Below, piece after piece: positions 48,858-60,310 of a DNA stretch of 64,000 bases. The stretch comes from Cupriavidus sp. EM10. Lineage in GTDB: Bacteria; Pseudomonadota; Gammaproteobacteria; Burkholderiales; Burkholderiaceae. A program made the position numbers and the translations under genes. The notes under the pieces are model-generated. The model made no database searches, was not told where the DNA came from, and saw nothing but the letters and a program-made list of their open reading frames with translations. The first letter of the stretch is position 1. Each line of letters starts with the position of its first letter. The stretch is taken from contig NZ_CP076060.1 in the NCBI RefSeq assembly GCF_018729255.1, positions 1,798,001-1,862,000 on the forward strand, written 5' to 3'.

Positions 48858-48939
48858 AGTGCGATTTTGAGAATCGTCTTCTAGGCAGGTGATGGCTGGA
48901 GATGAAAGATAGCGTCATCGACGTTTTCTTTCATGAACC

Positions 48940-49488
48940 ATGCCCATCACCATGACAGCAGACCAGCTTTCCAACCTGCCGGAGTCGGTCGATCCGACTG
49001 CGCCGCGCCGCCAACCGAACGGTGCGCCGAGCCACGACTGGCGCATCGTCGCCACCATCTTCACCGCCGTCTTCATCGCCCTTGGTGGCATCTTCGCCAT
49101 CCTCGAATACGCCGGGCGCCAGACCGACAAGACGAACGAGAACATCTACTATCGCTTTGGCATGGTGGACGAGCGGCTTGACGTCATGGACAAGCGGTTC
49201 GATGGGCTTGATCGCCGTATCGACGGGATGGATCAGCGCATCGAGAGGCTTGAAACGAAGGTGGACGAGGGTTTCGCCAGGATTGACGCGCGCTTTGCCA
49301 AGGTCGATGAGCGCTTCGACAGGCTGGAGGCGAAGGTCGACAGGAAGTTTGAACAGATCGACAGGAACTTCGCCCAGGTCCACGAGAGTTTGGCCCAGAT
49401 GTCGGGCGCGCTGCAAACGCTGGTCGAACAGAAAGCGATATCGGGTACGGCGGCCGCGGGCCAGACGCGGGGCAATCGCGCCCGCTAG
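48940..49488 (+). CDS. Membrane-anchored coiled-coil protein
   Basis: The 182-residue product has a soluble N-terminus and one membrane helix (residues 36-55, IVATIFTAVFIALGGIFAIL). A long coiled coil of imperfect heptads follows (MDKRFDGLDRRIDGMDQRIE, then RIDARFAKVDERFDRLEAKV). Similar proteins are common in proteobacteria and phages as hypothetical or hemolysin XhlA-like proteins. No function can be assigned. The ATG at 48940 or 48952 is possible. It follows ppsR by 82 bases and converges on the rRNA methyltransferase gene. Confidence 0.75.
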   Translation: MPITMTADQLSNLPESVDPTAPRRQPNGAPSHDWRIVATIFTAVFIALGGIFAILEYAGRQTDKTNENIYYRFGMVDERLDVMDKRFDGLDRRIDGMDQRIERLETKVDEGFARIDARFAKVDERFDRLEAKVDRKFEQIDRNFAQVHESLAQMSGALQTLVEQKAISGTAAAGQTRGNRAR

Positions 49489-49497
49489 CCGCCGGGC

Positions 49498-50280
49498 TCA
49501 GGCCGTCCGACGCTGGCGCACTGCCTCGAACAGGCAGATGGCTGTGGCGGCTGCCACGTTCAGGGACTCGAGCCCGCCGGGCTGCGGAATGCCGACCTTG
49601 CGCGATACACGCGCCATCCACTCCTCGCTGACGCCTGCCCCTTCGTTGCCGACCACCCAGCCCACAGGTTGGCGGAGATCGGTGTCGAAGACGGTGGCGT
49701 CCGCATGCGAGGAAGTCGCCAGCAGTGGCACAGCCAGCCGCGATGCGAGCATCTCGAGCGTGCAGTGCTCAACGATATTGAGGTGGAAGTTCGCGCCCAT
49801 GCCCGCCCGCAGCGTCTTTACCGACCACGCGAACGCACACCCGGTCATCAGGAACGCGTGGGGGATACCGGCCGCTGCGGCGCTGCGCAGGATCGAGCCG
49901 ACATTGCCGGCATCCTGGACGCCATCGAGGATGACGCAATCTGTAGCGATCTGTGCCGGGAGATGGCCCGCCGGCGTATCGATCACGAACAGCAGGTCGA
50001 TACCATTCGCCACGTTGCTGATCTGGCTGAACAGCGCATCGGCCAACACGACAACGCGTTCCGGCTCGACCTGGTCCAGAACCGGCCGCACCTCGGCATG
50101 GTCATAGTGGCGCTCGCCCACTACGCAAGAAACCGGTTGACCGATTGCGGCGACGTAGGCCTGTGCCAGATGCACCCCGTCCAGCACCGATTGTCCGGCC
50201 TTGCGGCGTTGATGCGTGGACCCGACCAAAGCCTTCAGGTGCTTGAACAGCGCGTTGTCGCGCGAAGTGACGTGCTTCAA
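49498..50280 (-). CDS. SpoU-type RNA 2'-O-methyltransferase (TrmH/RlmB family)
   Basis: The 260-residue product is a SPOUT methyltransferase. It has an N-terminal substrate-binding domain (HVTSRDNALFKHLKALVGST) and the knotted SAM domain with ILDGVQDAGNVGSILRSAAA, VGWVVGNEGAGVSEEW and VGIPQPGGLESLNVAAATAI. These enzymes methylate ribose 2'-OH in rRNA or tRNA. RlmB-like 23S rRNA methylation is likely but the position is not certain. It is read ten bases after rnhB on the same strand, at the end of the envelope/lipid A gene block. Confidence 0.9.
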   Translation of the reverse strand: MKHVTSRDNALFKHLKALVGSTHQRRKAGQSVLDGVHLAQAYVAAIGQPVSCVVGERHYDHAEVRPVLDQVEPERVVVLADALFSQISNVANGIDLLFVIDTPAGHLPAQIATDCVILDGVQDAGNVGSILRSAAAAGIPHAFLMTGCAFAWSVKTLRAGMGANFHLNIVEHCTLEMLASRLAVPLLATSSHADATVFDTDLRQPVGWVVGNEGAGVSEEWMARVSRKVGIPQPGGLESLNVAAATAICLFEAVRQRRTA

Positions 50281-50289
50281 GGAAATATC

Positions 50290-50970
50290 TTAGAAAGGCG
50301 GCGTTTCCTGGACCGCAGCCAGACCACTGAGGCGTTCCAGCGCCAGACGGACTGGCGCGAACGACCGCCGATGGTGCGGGGTGGGACCGTGCCGGTCCAG
50401 CGCTGCAAAATGTTGCGGCGTGGGATAGCCAAAATGCGAATCAAAACCGTATTCGGGGTACTGCGCATGCAACTCCACAAGATTACGGTCGCGTGCCACC
50501 TTTGCCAGGATCGACGCGGCCGAAATGGCACGCACCTTGGCATCGCCCTTGACGATAGCTTCCACGGGAAAGGCCACCTGCGGGCAGCGGTTACCGTCGA
50601 CCTGCACCAGATCCGGAATCACGCCCTGGGCAGCAAGACCCTGGACAGCCCGCTGCATCGCCAGCATCGACGCGTGCAGGATATTGATCGAATCGATTTC
50701 CTCCACCGTCGCATAGGCGATATGCCATCCTAGCGCACGCTCGCAAATCCGATCGAACAGGACTTCGCGCTTGTCCGCCGTCAGGATTTTCGAGTCAGCG
50801 AGGCCCCGGATCTGCCGCTCCGGATTCAACACCACGGCAGCTGCGTACACGGGGCCGGCCAATGGGCCGCGTCCGGCTTCGTCCACGCCGCAAAGCCGTT
50901 GGACTACCGTTACCGTTTGCGTCAGTTCGAGTCCCATTTGGCCCACGTTGACAGCCTTGACGCGCGGCAT
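50290..50970 (-). CDS. rnhB: Ribonuclease HII
   Basis: RNase HII cleaves RNA in RNA-DNA hybrids, including single ribonucleotides in DNA. The 226-residue product has the acidic metal residues in [33 protein letters not shown], and [21 protein letters not shown], with [21 protein letters not shown] near the end. The ATG at 50970 shares its A with the lpxB stop (TGATG), so translation is probably coupled. This lpxB-rnhB linkage is standard in proteobacteria. Confidence 0.96.
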   Translation of the reverse strand: MPRVKAVNVGQMGLELTQTVTVVQRLCGVDEAGRGPLAGPVYAAAVVLNPERQIRGLADSKILTADKREVLFDRICERALGWHIAYATVEEIDSINILHASMLAMQRAVQGLAAQGVIPDLVQVDGNRCPQVAFPVEAIVKGDAKVRAISAASILAKVARDRNLVELHAQYPEYGFDSHFGYPTPQHFAALDRHGPTPHHRRSFAPVRLALERLSGLAAVQETPPF

Positions 50971-52178
50971 CAAACCGCTCCCCGGGTGTGGAGCAGATCG
51001 GCCACGACGCCGGCTGCCAGCCGGGACGTATCGCGCTTCAGCGTTTGGTGCATGGTCGTGAAGTGGTCGCGCAGGAATGCAATATTGCCTTCGTCATTGA
51101 GTTGCAGCAGCGTTTCACGCGCGAGCGCTTCTGGCGTGGCATCGTCCTGCAGCAGTTCGGGCACTACGAAACGCCCTGACAGAATATTAGGCAGTCCCAC
51201 ATACGGCAGATACCCCTGCCGTTTCATAATTTGCGCAGTGAGCCAAGGCACCTTGTACGAGATCACCATCGGCTTCTTGTACAGCGCCGCTTCCAGGGTT
51301 GCCGTACCGCTGGCCAGCAGAATCACATCCGCCGATTCCATCGCCAAATGTGAATTACCATCCACAATTTTCAGATCAATTTCCGGATGCTGCGAATACA
51401 GACCCTCGACAATCTGATGCAACGCCGAACTCGCGGCGGGCAATACGAATGCCAGATTGCCGTCCATCCGATGCATGCGCGCCATTGCCTCGAAGAATGT
51501 GGCGCCCAGATTGCGTACTTCCGACTGACGGCTACCCGGCAACACGGCAACGATGCGTTTGCCTTCCGGTAGCCCAAGCTTGGCACGCGCCCCGGCCACA
51601 TCGGGCACCATTGGAATCACGTCGGCAAGGGGATGCCCCACATACGTAGCCGGAATGCCAGCCTTGGCGTAGATCTCCGGCTCGAACGGAAACAGGCACA
51701 GGATGTGGTCGACCGCGCGGGCAATGGTACGAATGCGACCGCCTCGCCATGCCCAGATCGACGGGCTGACGAAATGCACGACCGGTATGCCCGCGCGCCG
51801 CAGCGGCACTTCAAGGCCGAAATTGAAATCCGGGGCGTCGACACCAATAAAGCAAAGCGGCGGCTGGGCCAGCAGCTGGTCCCGTATCGCGCGGCGAGTG
51901 GCCAGGATCTCGCGCAGCGAGCCCAGGACTTCCACGTAGCCGTTGACCGAAAGCGTTTCCATCGGCCAGTGCGACACGAACCCTTGCGCCATCATGCGGC
52001 GGCCGCCAATCCCGGCATAGTCCACCGACTCGCCGAGCCGCGCGTGCAGTCCTTCCAGCAACAGCGAAGCCAGCAGGTCCCCGGATGCCTCGCCGGCGAC
52101 CATGGCAATCGTGCCACGCTTGTTTACATGAGCCTCCGCGTCTGCGGGAAGCACTGCCTGCATGGCTGCCTCGACCAT
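50970..52178 (-). CDS. lpxB: Lipid-A-disaccharide synthase
   Basis: LpxB joins UDP-diacylglucosamine and lipid X to make the lipid A disaccharide at the inner membrane. Motifs include [76 protein letters not shown] and a C-terminal [19 protein letters not shown]. The protein is about 402 residues from the ATG at 52178, thirteen bases after lpxA. The ATG at 52163 has a better ribosome site (GAGG) and is an alternative. Confidence 0.96.
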   Translation of the reverse strand: MVEAAMQAVLPADAEAHVNKRGTIAMVAGEASGDLLASLLLEGLHARLGESVDYAGIGGRRMMAQGFVSHWPMETLSVNGYVEVLGSLREILATRRAIRDQLLAQPPLCFIGVDAPDFNFGLEVPLRRAGIPVVHFVSPSIWAWRGGRIRTIARAVDHILCLFPFEPEIYAKAGIPATYVGHPLADVIPMVPDVAGARAKLGLPEGKRIVAVLPGSRQSEVRNLGATFFEAMARMHRMDGNLAFVLPAASSALHQIVEGLYSQHPEIDLKIVDGNSHLAMESADVILLASGTATLEAALYKKPMVISYKVPWLTAQIMKRQGYLPYVGLPNILSGRFVVPELLQDDATPEALARETLLQLNDEGNIAFLRDHFTTMHQTLKRDTSRLAAGVVADLLHTRGAV

Positions 52179-52191
52179 GTCCGGCTGACGT

Positions 52192-52995
52192 CTAGCGCAC
52201 GATGCCGCGCTGGGTGGCGGCGAGGAAATCGACGAAGGCCTGCAGCGGCTTGGCAGTGGTGGCATCCGACTGGCCTAGCATGGCTGCAATCTCGTTGCGG
52301 GCATCGTCGAAGCTCAGGTCCGACTTGTACAGCAGCTTGTAAGCCTGACGCAGCGCAGCGATCTGGCCGGCGTCAAAGCCGCGACGACGCAGGCCCTCTA
52401 CGTTGATGCCATGCGGCGTGGCCTTGTTGCCGCTCTTGTCGCTGGCGGCAATCACGAACGGCGGCACATCCTGCACCAAGGCCGAGGCACCGCCGAGCAT
52501 GGCATGCGCGCCGATGCGCACGAACTGGTGCACACCGCTCATGCCGCCAAGAATCGCCCAGTCGCCGACTTCCACGTGGCCGGCGATCTGCGCATTGCTT
52601 GAAAACACCGTGTGGTTGCCCACGCTGCAGTCGTGCGCGATGTGCACGTACGCCATGATCCAGTTATCGCTGCCGATGCTGGTCAGCCCGCGATCCTGCA
52701 CCGTACCGGTGTGGATCGTGGTGAATTCGCGAATCGTGTTGCGATCGCCAATTTCCAGCCGCGTCGGCTCGTTGGCGTACTTCATGTCCTGCGGCACCCC
52801 GCCCACCGAGGCGTAAGGCCCGATGCGGTTGCCTTCGCCGATCGTGGTATGCCCCTCGACCGTGGTATGCGAGCCGATCCGCGTGCCGCTGCCAATCCGC
52901 ACGTTCGGACCGACGATCGAGAACGGGCCAACTTCCACGTCGGCGGCGAGTTCTGCCTTCGGGTCGACCAGTGCGGTGGGATGGATTTGCGTCAT
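52192..52995 (-). CDS. lpxA: Acyl-ACP--UDP-N-acetylglucosamine O-acyltransferase
   Basis: LpxA performs the first step of lipid A synthesis. The 267-residue product is a left-handed beta-helix of hexapeptide repeats ([20 protein letters not shown] onward). The catalytic His lies in [17 protein letters not shown], and a C-terminal helical domain follows ([20 protein letters not shown]). It lies between fabZ and lpxB. Confidence 0.97.
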   Translation of the reverse strand: MTQIHPTALVDPKAELAADVEVGPFSIVGPNVRIGSGTRIGSHTTVEGHTTIGEGNRIGPYASVGGVPQDMKYANEPTRLEIGDRNTIREFTTIHTGTVQDRGLTSIGSDNWIMAYVHIAHDCSVGNHTVFSSNAQIAGHVEVGDWAILGGMSGVHQFVRIGAHAMLGGASALVQDVPPFVIAASDKSGNKATPHGINVEGLRRRGFDAGQIAALRQAYKLLYKSDLSFDDARNEIAAMLGQSDATTAKPLQAFVDFLAATQRGIVR

Positions 52996-53038
52996 ACGTA
53001 CTGTCCTGTGCTGTCAGTTCTGCTCGGTATCGTCAAGA

Positions 53039-53491
53039 TCAGGCCTCGGCCTGCTTGACCGTGCACATCAGTTCGGCCTCGCAGGCAACTTCGCCATCAA
53101 CGGTGGCGCTGGCCTTGAACTTCCAGATACCGCGGATGTAGCGTTCCACGGTCACGTTCAGGTGCAACTGGTCGCCGGGATACACCACGCGCTTGAAGCG
53201 GGCGCCGTCGATGCCGACGAAGTAATACAGCGCGCCTTCCTTGCGCTCCATGTCGGCGCCAAAGGTCAGCAGGCCGGCCGATTGCGCCAGCGCTTCAAGA
53301 ATCATGACACCGGGCATCACCGGTTGTTCCGGAAAGTGGCCCATGAAGTACGGCTCGTTGATCGTCACGTTCTTCAGGGTCTTGATGCGCTTTTGCGGTT
53401 CGAACTCGAGCACGCGGTCGACCAGCAGGATCGGATACCGATGCGGCAGCAGCTTCAGGATCTTGCGGATGTCGATATCGGAGGCTGTCAT
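53039..53491 (-). CDS. fabZ: 3-hydroxyacyl-ACP dehydratase FabZ
   Basis: FabZ dehydrates 3-hydroxyacyl-ACP in fatty acid synthesis and competes with LpxA/LpxD for the same substrate pool. The 150-residue hotdog-fold product has the active site [20 protein letters not shown] with His and Glu, and [16 protein letters not shown] at the start. Its ATGA start overlaps the lpxD stop by four bases, and it is followed by lpxA. Confidence 0.97.
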   Translation of the reverse strand: MTASDIDIRKILKLLPHRYPILLVDRVLEFEPQKRIKTLKNVTINEPYFMGHFPEQPVMPGVMILEALAQSAGLLTFGADMERKEGALYYFVGIDGARFKRVVYPGDQLHLNVTVERYIRGIWKFKASATVDGEVACEAELMCTVKQAEA

Positions 53492-54594
53492 GATGATTTC
53501 TCTTCGTCTTGTTTGCTATTGACCCCGGCAGGCGCGCCGCGCAGCCGGCGTTCCAGTTGCACCACTCGCTCGCGCAGCTTCGACAGGCCGCGCACGATGG
53601 CCGCGTTGCGTTCCCACTCGCCATGCGACGTGAACGGGAACACGCTGGTGAAATGCCCACCGGGTTTTGTAATCGATTTGGTAATCGACGTACCGCCGGA
53701 CACTGTGGTCCGGTCGGCGATATTCAAATGGCCGGAAAAATTGGCCGCGCCGCCAATCACGCAGAACCTGCCGATCTTCGTGCTGCCCGATACCGCTGCC
53801 GTGCCGGCAATCACGGTATGCGCGCCGACATGGACGTTATGCGCGATCTGCACCTGGTTATCGATCTTGCAGCCGTCCTCGATCACGGTGTCGGCCATCG
53901 CCCCACGGTCCACGCACGTATTGGCGCCAATTTCGACGTCGTTACCCAGCACCGCCCGTCCCACCTGGGGGATCTTGACGTACTCGACCCCGGCCGGCCC
54001 GATATCGGGTGCAAAGCCGAAGCCATCGGCACCGATCACGGCGCCGCTGTGCAGGATATTGCGCGCACCCACCACGCAACGATGATAGACAGAAACATTG
54101 GCGTAGATGAGCGTATCTTCGCCGATCTGGGCGCCTGCGCCGATAAAGGCATTTGCCAGCACGCGAACCCGTTCGCCCAGGCGTGCTCCGGCCTCGATGA
54201 CGACATTCGGACCGATGAAGCACGACGCCGGCACCACCGCGTCGGGCGCCACCGTGGCGCGCGGGTCGATACCAACCCGGGGATCGGCATTGGCGACGCG
54301 ATCGAAGCGCTGCGCCACGCGCGCAAAGCAGACGTACGGATTGCGTGCCACCAGCCAGTTGCGGCCGTCAGCCTGTCCATCCGCGCGGATACGCTCCAGG
54401 TCTGCCGGCGACACGATCACGGCGCCGGCCTTGGAAGCCAGCGCCTGCGTCAGATAGAGCGGATTGGAAAGAAACGACAGATCGCCGGGACCGGCCTGAT
54501 CCAGCGGCGCGAGACCGCTGACGGCAAGGTCGGGATCACCCACAACCTGCGCGCCGTTCTCGGTGGCGAGCTGACCCAGTGTGGGTGTCTGCAT
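53488..54594 (-). CDS. lpxD: UDP-3-O-(3-hydroxyacyl)glucosamine N-acyltransferase
   Basis: LpxD adds the second acyl chain in lipid A synthesis. The 368-residue product has an N-terminal uridine-binding domain ([20 protein letters not shown], then [12 protein letters not shown]). Hexapeptide beta-helix repeats follow, with the catalytic His in [17 protein letters not shown], and a C-terminal helix ([15 protein letters not shown]) ends the protein. It is complete and sits between ompH and fabZ. Confidence 0.97.
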   Translation of the reverse strand: MQTPTLGQLATENGAQVVGDPDLAVSGLAPLDQAGPGDLSFLSNPLYLTQALASKAGAVIVSPADLERIRADGQADGRNWLVARNPYVCFARVAQRFDRVANADPRVGIDPRATVAPDAVVPASCFIGPNVVIEAGARLGERVRVLANAFIGAGAQIGEDTLIYANVSVYHRCVVGARNILHSGAVIGADGFGFAPDIGPAGVEYVKIPQVGRAVLGNDVEIGANTCVDRGAMADTVIEDGCKIDNQVQIAHNVHVGAHTVIAGTAAVSGSTKIGRFCVIGGAANFSGHLNIADRTTVSGGTSITKSITKPGGHFTSVFPFTSHGEWERNAAIVRGLSKLRERVVQLERRLRGAPAGVNSKQDEEKSS

Positions 54595-54644
54595 GGCGGT
54601 ACTTCCTTGAAAAAAACGAAAAGCGGCGCGCGAGCGCCCGCCGC

Positions 54645-55172
54645 TTACTTCGCGCCGGAGTTCAGCGCCTTCATCACGTCGTCCGTGATGTCGATGCGTG
54701 GATTGACGTAGACCGCTTCCTGCACGATCAGATCGTACTTGCGCTGCTCGGCCAATTGACGGATCACGCGATTGGCGCGCTCCAGCACCTGGGCCAGTTC
54801 CTCGTTGCGACGCTGGTTCAGGTCTTCGCGGAACTCGCGCTGCTTGCGCTGGAATTCACGATCGAGATCGGCCACTTCGCGCTGACGGCGCTGGCGGTCC
54901 GCATCGGCCAGCACGGCCGTGTCCTTGTCTAGCTTGTCAGCCATGGCCTTGATCTTCTGGGCCATGTCCTGCAGTTCGCGGTCGCGCTTGGAGAATTCCT
55001 GCTCGAGCTTGACCTGCGCAGCCTTTGCCGGCTGCGAGTCACGCAGGATCCGCTCCGAGTTCACCGCGGCAATGCGCGCCTCCTGAGCCATCGCCGGGGC
55101 TGCCGCGCAAAGGGCCGCAGCGGCCAGCGCGGCCGCGCTCAGGGATTTGATCAGTGGAGTGTGGAGTTTCAT
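54645..55172 (-). CDS. skp: Periplasmic OmpH/Skp-like chaperone
   Basis: The 175-residue precursor has a signal peptide (LIKSLSAAALAAAALCAAAP, cleavage after AMA). An OmpH/Skp body rich in charged coiled coil follows (SKRDRELQDMAQKIKAMADK, then REVADLDREFQRKQREFRED). Skp holds unfolded outer-membrane proteins in the periplasm for BamA, whose gene lies immediately upstream. The ATG at 55172 gives a proper signal peptide. The longer frame to 55301 overlaps bamA. Confidence 0.93.
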   Translation of the reverse strand: MKLHTPLIKSLSAAALAAAALCAAAPAMAQEARIAAVNSERILRDSQPAKAAQVKLEQEFSKRDRELQDMAQKIKAMADKLDKDTAVLADADRQRRQREVADLDREFQRKQREFREDLNQRRNEELAQVLERANRVIRQLAEQRKYDLIVQEAVYVNPRIDITDDVMKALNSGAK

Positions 55173-55192
55173 CAAACAAATCCTTTTGGGGA

Positions 55193-57531
55193 TCAGAACG
55201 CGGTACCAATCTGGAACTGGAACCGCTGAACCTTGTCGTTCTCGTCCTTCTTCAGCGGGAAGCCCATGCTGACCTTCAGCGGGCCGATCGGCGACAGCCA
55301 CGACATACCGAAACCGGTCGAGTACTTCAGGTCGCTGACCGTGATCGGCGCGCCTTCCTGATAGACGTTACCGAAGTCGAAGAACGTGAACAGACGCAGC
55401 GTACGGTCGACGCCCGAACCCGGCAGCGGGAACACGAATTCCACGTTACCGATCATCTTCGAGGCACCGCCCACCGGATTGCCGTTCTGGTCCTTCGGAC
55501 CCAGCGTGCTCGTCTGGTAGCCGCGGACCGAACCGATACCACCCGCGTAGAAGTACTTGAACACCGGGAACGGCGTATTGCCGTAACCGTGGCCGTAGGC
55601 CACCTCACCGTTGAACGCCAGCGTGAAGGCCTTCGACAGCGGGTAGAAATACTGCTGCTGGAAGCTGGCGCGATAGTACTGCGTATCGCCGCCCGGCACA
55701 CCGATTTCCAGGTTGGCTTGCGTGTACGGTCCCTTGGTCGGGATCAGCGCACTGTCGCGGCGGTCACGTGCCCAGCCAATCGTGAACGGGAAGTTGTTGA
55801 TCGGATCGCCGCTGGCCTTGCCCACCTTCTGCAGCCAGGCCGTGTACTGGCTCGGCGTATTGACCGAGGTATAGACCTGGGTACGCTCGTAGCCAATGCC
55901 GAAGAACACCGTGTCGTTCTCGGAGAACGGCACGCCGAACTTGAAGCCGCCACCGGCCGACACGATCTTGTAGTCCTGGTCACCCGTGTAGTACAGCGGG
56001 CGCGACGTACGATAGTAAATGTCGGTCGAGCGGCTGATGCCGTCCACCGTGAAATACGGGTCGTACTGCGTCAGCGCGATCGTACGGAACGACTTGGCCG
56101 TGTTCACGTCCAGGCCCAGGCTGGTACCCGAACCGAACACGTTGTCCTGGCGCAGACCTGCCTGCAGCACCAGCTTGTCGGTCGACGAGAAACCAAGACC
56201 CAGGCTGATCTGCCCGGTCGGCTTTTCCGTCACATTGACGTTGACATCCACCTGGTCAGGCGCGCCCGGCACGTCCTCGGTGGTGATGTTCGTGTCAGTG
56301 AAGTAGCCGGTACGGTTGATACGGGCCTGCGACTGCGTGAGCTTCTCGCTGTCGAACCACGAGCTTTCCATCTGGCGCATTTCGCGGCGCACCACTTCGT
56401 CGCGCGTCTTGCTGTTGCCCACGACGTTCACGCGGCGCACATAGACGCGGCGGCCCGGATCGACCATCAGGGTCAGGGCGACTTCACGCTTTTCCTTGTC
56501 GATCTGCGGCTGGGGGTTGATCGTGGTGAATGCATAGCCGTACGTGCCGAGCAGATCGGTGATGGCCTTGGTGCTGGCCGTCAGCTTTTCGGACGAGAAA
56601 ATATCGCCCTTCTTCAGCTGCAGCAGCTTCTGCATCTCGTCCTGCTTGCCCAGCAGTTCGCCAGCCAGACGGACGTCGGACACCTTGAACTGCTCGCCCT
56701 CGGCGATGTTCAGCGTCAGGTAAATGTCCTTCTTGTCGGGCGTGATCGACACCTGGGTCGATTCGATCTGGAATTCGAGATAGCCGCGGTTCAGGTAGAA
56801 CGAGCGCAGCGCTTCCAGGTCGGTGGTGAGCTTCTGCTTGGAATAAAGGTCGTTCTTTGTGTACCAGGACAGCCAGTTCGGCGTGGAAAGCTGCATTTCG
56901 TCGCGCAGCGTGCTTTCCTTGAAAGCCTTGTTGCCGACGATATTGATCTGGCGGATCTTCGCGACCGGGCCCTCTTCCACGTTGAACACCACGGACACGC
57001 GGTTGCGGTCCACCGGCGTCACGGTGGTCTGGACTTCGGCGGCGTAGTAGCCACGGGCCACGTACTGGCGCTTCAGTTCCTGCTCGGCCTTGTCGATCAG
57101 CGCCTTGTCGTAGTAGCGCGCTTCGGCCACGCCAACGGCGCGCAGCGAGCGGCGCAGCGTGTCCTTGTCGAATTCCTTGATGCCGACGAATTCCAGCTGG
57201 GAAATCGCCGGGCGTTCCTCGACCTGCACGACCAGCACGCCGTCTTCGGCGCGGATCTGCACGTCCTTGAAAACCCGGTATTGTAGAGCGCACGGATGGC
57301 GTCGGCGCCCTTGTCGTCGGTGAAGGTTTCGCCGACACGCACGGGCAGGTAACCGAAGACGGTACCCGGCTCCACACGCTGCAGGCCTTCAACGCGAATA
57401 TCCTTGACCACGAACGGATCTGCGGCCCAGCCCGCCGGGCTCCAGGCCGCAATAATGGCACTCGTCAGCAAGCCCAGCGAGATGCGCTTATTTCTGATCA
57501 AAGTCGATCCCCTCTTCCTCATCGATTTCAT
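55193..57531 (-). CDS. bamA: Outer-membrane assembly factor BamA (one frameshift near 57271)
   Basis: BamA is the essential core of the outer-membrane beta-barrel insertion machine. The precursor has a signal peptide (LGLLTSAIIAAWSPAGWA-ADP) and five POTRA domains from about residues 30-430. A C-terminal 16-strand barrel includes the conserved GIGSVRGYQTSTLGPKDQNG and ends FQFQIGTAF. The N-terminal frame (from 57531) and the main frame join if one base is added to the A4 run at 57270-57273 (NTGFFKDVQIRAEDG), giving 779 residues. A broken copy of this gene would not be viable, so an assembly error is by far the best explanation. It is followed by skp. Confidence 0.94.
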
Positions 57532-57660
57532 GCAGGGTGTTGGCTCCAGCGCCGGTTGCGGCTACGCCTGACAATACCGGCACGACTGATCCTTCCCGAC
57601 GGGGAAAATCCCCCGGGATACGACCGCCCCCGTCCGACTGGCGTTTCCGGCTGCGCGAAA

Positions 57661-59057
57661 CTAGCCGCGCGCAAGGAACAGTCGGCTGACGTCATTGAAC
57701 AAAGCGAGTGAGGTCAGGAGCAAGATGCATGCGATGCCGACCTTCTGCAGCATCGCTTGCCAGTGGTCTGGTACAGGCCTGCCAGTCAAAATTCCACGCA
57801 ATAATACAGCAAATGCCCCCCATCCAGCACCGGAATAGGTAACAAATTCAGTACACCGAGGCTGACGCTGACCAGCGCGAGGAAGCTCACGAACGGCTGC
57901 CAGCCCATGTTGGCGGCCCGCCCGGCATAGTCGGCCACGGTCAGCGGCCCGCTCAGATTCTGCAGCGACGCCTGCCCCACGAGCATCTTCCCCAGCAGCT
58001 TCAGCGACAGCGTGCTGGTGCTCCAGACCTGATCCGCCGCGCGGGCCAGCGCCTGGGCCACCGGATACCGGACGACTTCGGTCTGCACGGCCTGGTTCAG
58101 TGCGGCGCCCAGTTTGCCCACCATCGGCGCCGCTTCTCCCTCCGCACCGGCCTTCCCGCCCGGTGCGGCATCGAGCTTGACAGACACATCCATGCGCTGC
58201 CCGGCGCGCTCGATTCCCAGCGTGACGGCCTGGCCGGGCCGCGCCCGGACGCCGCGGATCAGTTCACCGGCCTGGGTCAACGGCTGGCCTTGCCAGGCCA
58301 CCACCTTGTCGCCGGCGCGCAGGCCCGCCCGCTGCGCGGCGGAATCGGCCACGATCTCCGTAATGGTCACCGGGCCGCCCTTGAGCGCCAGGCCCAGCGT
58401 GGCCAGCGGATCCTGGTCGGGGTTGCCGCCCGTATCGGGCAGCCGGCCCAGCGCGATGTCGCGTTCGGCCCCGTCGGCACCACGAACGTGCATGACGGCG
58501 TTCGTCTCGCCGAACCCCTGCGCGAACACCGCCATGCGCAGGTCGTTCCAGGACCGGACCGGTTCGGTCTGGCCATTCGCGCTCAACGACAGCACCCGGT
58601 CGCCGTCACGGACCCCGGCCTGCGCCGCAGCGGTACTGGCTGCCGGCGCGGCCAGCACGGGCACGGGCTCGCGCATGCCGCCGGCGAACAGCACCAGATA
58701 CAGGGCGATGGCCAAGGCAAAGTTGGCCAGCGGGCCGGCCGCCACGATGACAAAGCGCTTGCCCACCGGCTGGCGGTTGAACGCACGCGGCAGGTCGGCC
58801 GGGTCGATCTGCGGATCGGTCTCCGGATCGCGCTCGCGCTCGTCCAGCATCTTGACATAGCCGCCCAGCGGAATGGCAGCCAGCGTCCACTCGGTACGGT
58901 CGCGGCCCTTGCTGACCCAGCGGGCCAGCGGACGGCCGAAACCGATCGAGAACCGCAGTACCTTGACCCCGCATGCACGCGCGGCCAGGTAGTGCCCCAT
59001 CTCGTGGACGAAGATCAGGATACAGAGGGCGACAACGAACGCGATAACGGTTTGCAT
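57661..59057 (-). CDS. rseP: Site-2 zinc metalloprotease RseP (one frameshift near 57790)
   Basis: RseP cuts anti-sigma factor RseA inside the membrane to release sigma-E and clears leftover signal peptides. The zinc motif HExxH is in ILIFVHEMGHYLAARA. Two PDZ domains lie near residues 115-290, and the second metal motif is in LLPIPVLDGGHLLYY. The raw frame stops early at 57786 (YYCVEF). Adding one base to the A4 run at 57788-57791 continues it through the last helix (IACILLLTSLALFND) to LFLARG and a stop at 57661, giving the normal 465 residues. It lies between dxr and bamA. Confidence 0.93.
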
Positions 59058-59107
59058 GGCAAATCACCTCTTTCCAGATCCGGGCCTCGCCTCGATCGTG
59101 ATGCCGA

Positions 59108-60286
59108 TCAGCGGCCGGCCAGTTGTTTCAGCAATACCTGAGCGGCGTCGCGTGCCGCTGCATCAGCCGCCAGCACGCCCTCGAGCGACGCAGCTTCGCC
59201 ATCGGCGGGCTGTTCGAGTACATCGGCCACGACTCGGGCAATGTCCGTAAAACGGATGGCACCGGCCAGGAACGCCTCCACGGCCACCTCGTTGGCGGCA
59301 TTCAACACGGCAGGCGCCACGCCGCCCGCACGCAATGCGTCGAAGGCCAGCCCCAGGCACGGGAAGCGCCCAAGGTCCGGCGTCTCGAAATGCAGGCCAC
59401 CCGCCACGGTCAGGTCCAGCGGTGTCACGCCCGAGTCGATCCGCTCCGGATAGGCCATGCCGTAGGCTATCGGCGTGCGCATGTCGGGGTTGCCCAGCTG
59501 CGCCAGCACCGAGCCGTCGGCATAGGCCACCATCGAATGGACGATGCTTTGCGGGTGGATCAGTACCTCGATCTTGTCGGCCGGGGCGCCAAACAGCCAG
59601 TGCGCCTCGATGACCTCCAGCCCCTTGTTCATCATCGTGGCCGAATCCACCGAGATCTTGCGGCCCATCACCCACTTCGGGTGGGCACAGGCCTGATCCG
59701 GCGTGATGTCATGGAGCGTCGACGGGTCGCGCGTGCGGAACGGGCCGCCCGACGCCGTCAGCAGCACCTTCGACACCCCCACGCCGTAGCGCGGATCACT
59801 GGTCGGCAGGCACTGGAAAATCGCGTTGTGTTCGCTGTCGATCGGCAGCAGCGTGGCGCCGTGATGATGCACCGCATCCATGAAGATGCTGCCCGACATC
59901 ACCAGCGATTCCTTGTTGGCCAGCAGCACGCGCTTGCCGGCGCGCGCCGCCGCCAGCGACGAACGCAAGCCGGCAGCGCCAACGATGGCCGCCATCACGG
60001 CATCGGTTTCCGCGTCCGAAGCGATCGATTCGAGCGCCTCCGGGCCGTGGCTGACCTCCGTTGCGACACCTGCGGCGCGCAGCTTGCCTTCGAGCTCGCG
60101 CGCCGCCTCGGCCGACCCGACTACCGCGCGCTTCGGGCGGAATTCGGCGCAGGCCGCCGCCAGCTTGTCCACCTGGCGATGGGCGCTGAGCGCATGCACC
60201 GTGTAGCGGTCGGGATGACGGCGCACCACATCCAGCGTGCTTTCGCCGATGGAACCCGTGGCGCCCAGAATCGTAATGCGTTGCAT
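59108..60286 (-). CDS. dxr: 1-deoxy-D-xylulose 5-phosphate reductoisomerase
   Basis: Dxr makes 2-C-methyl-D-erythritol 4-phosphate with NADPH, committing carbon to the MEP isoprenoid pathway. The 392-residue product has the NADPH fold [35 protein letters not shown], and the metal/substrate residues in [15 protein letters not shown] and the flexible loop near [18 protein letters not shown]. It is complete. The pathway product feeds UppS two genes upstream in the same run. Confidence 0.97.
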   Translation of the reverse strand: MQRITILGATGSIGESTLDVVRRHPDRYTVHALSAHRQVDKLAAACAEFRPKRAVVGSAEAARELEGKLRAAGVATEVSHGPEALESIASDAETDAVMAAIVGAAGLRSSLAAARAGKRVLLANKESLVMSGSIFMDAVHHHGATLLPIDSEHNAIFQCLPTSDPRYGVGVSKVLLTASGGPFRTRDPSTLHDITPDQACAHPKWVMGRKISVDSATMMNKGLEVIEAHWLFGAPADKIEVLIHPQSIVHSMVAYADGSVLAQLGNPDMRTPIAYGMAYPERIDSGVTPLDLTVAGGLHFETPDLGRFPCLGLAFDALRAGGVAPAVLNAANEVAVEAFLAGAIRFTDIARVVADVLEQPADGEAASLEGVLAADAAARDAAQVLLKQLAGR

Positions 60287-60310
60287 ATAACCAGACGAAT
60301 TCAGTTGTGA

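Noticed and set aside
55154..57286. A 710-codon open frame on the plus strand opposite bamA
   Set aside because: Antisense shadow. BamA motifs and synteny are decisive for the other strand.
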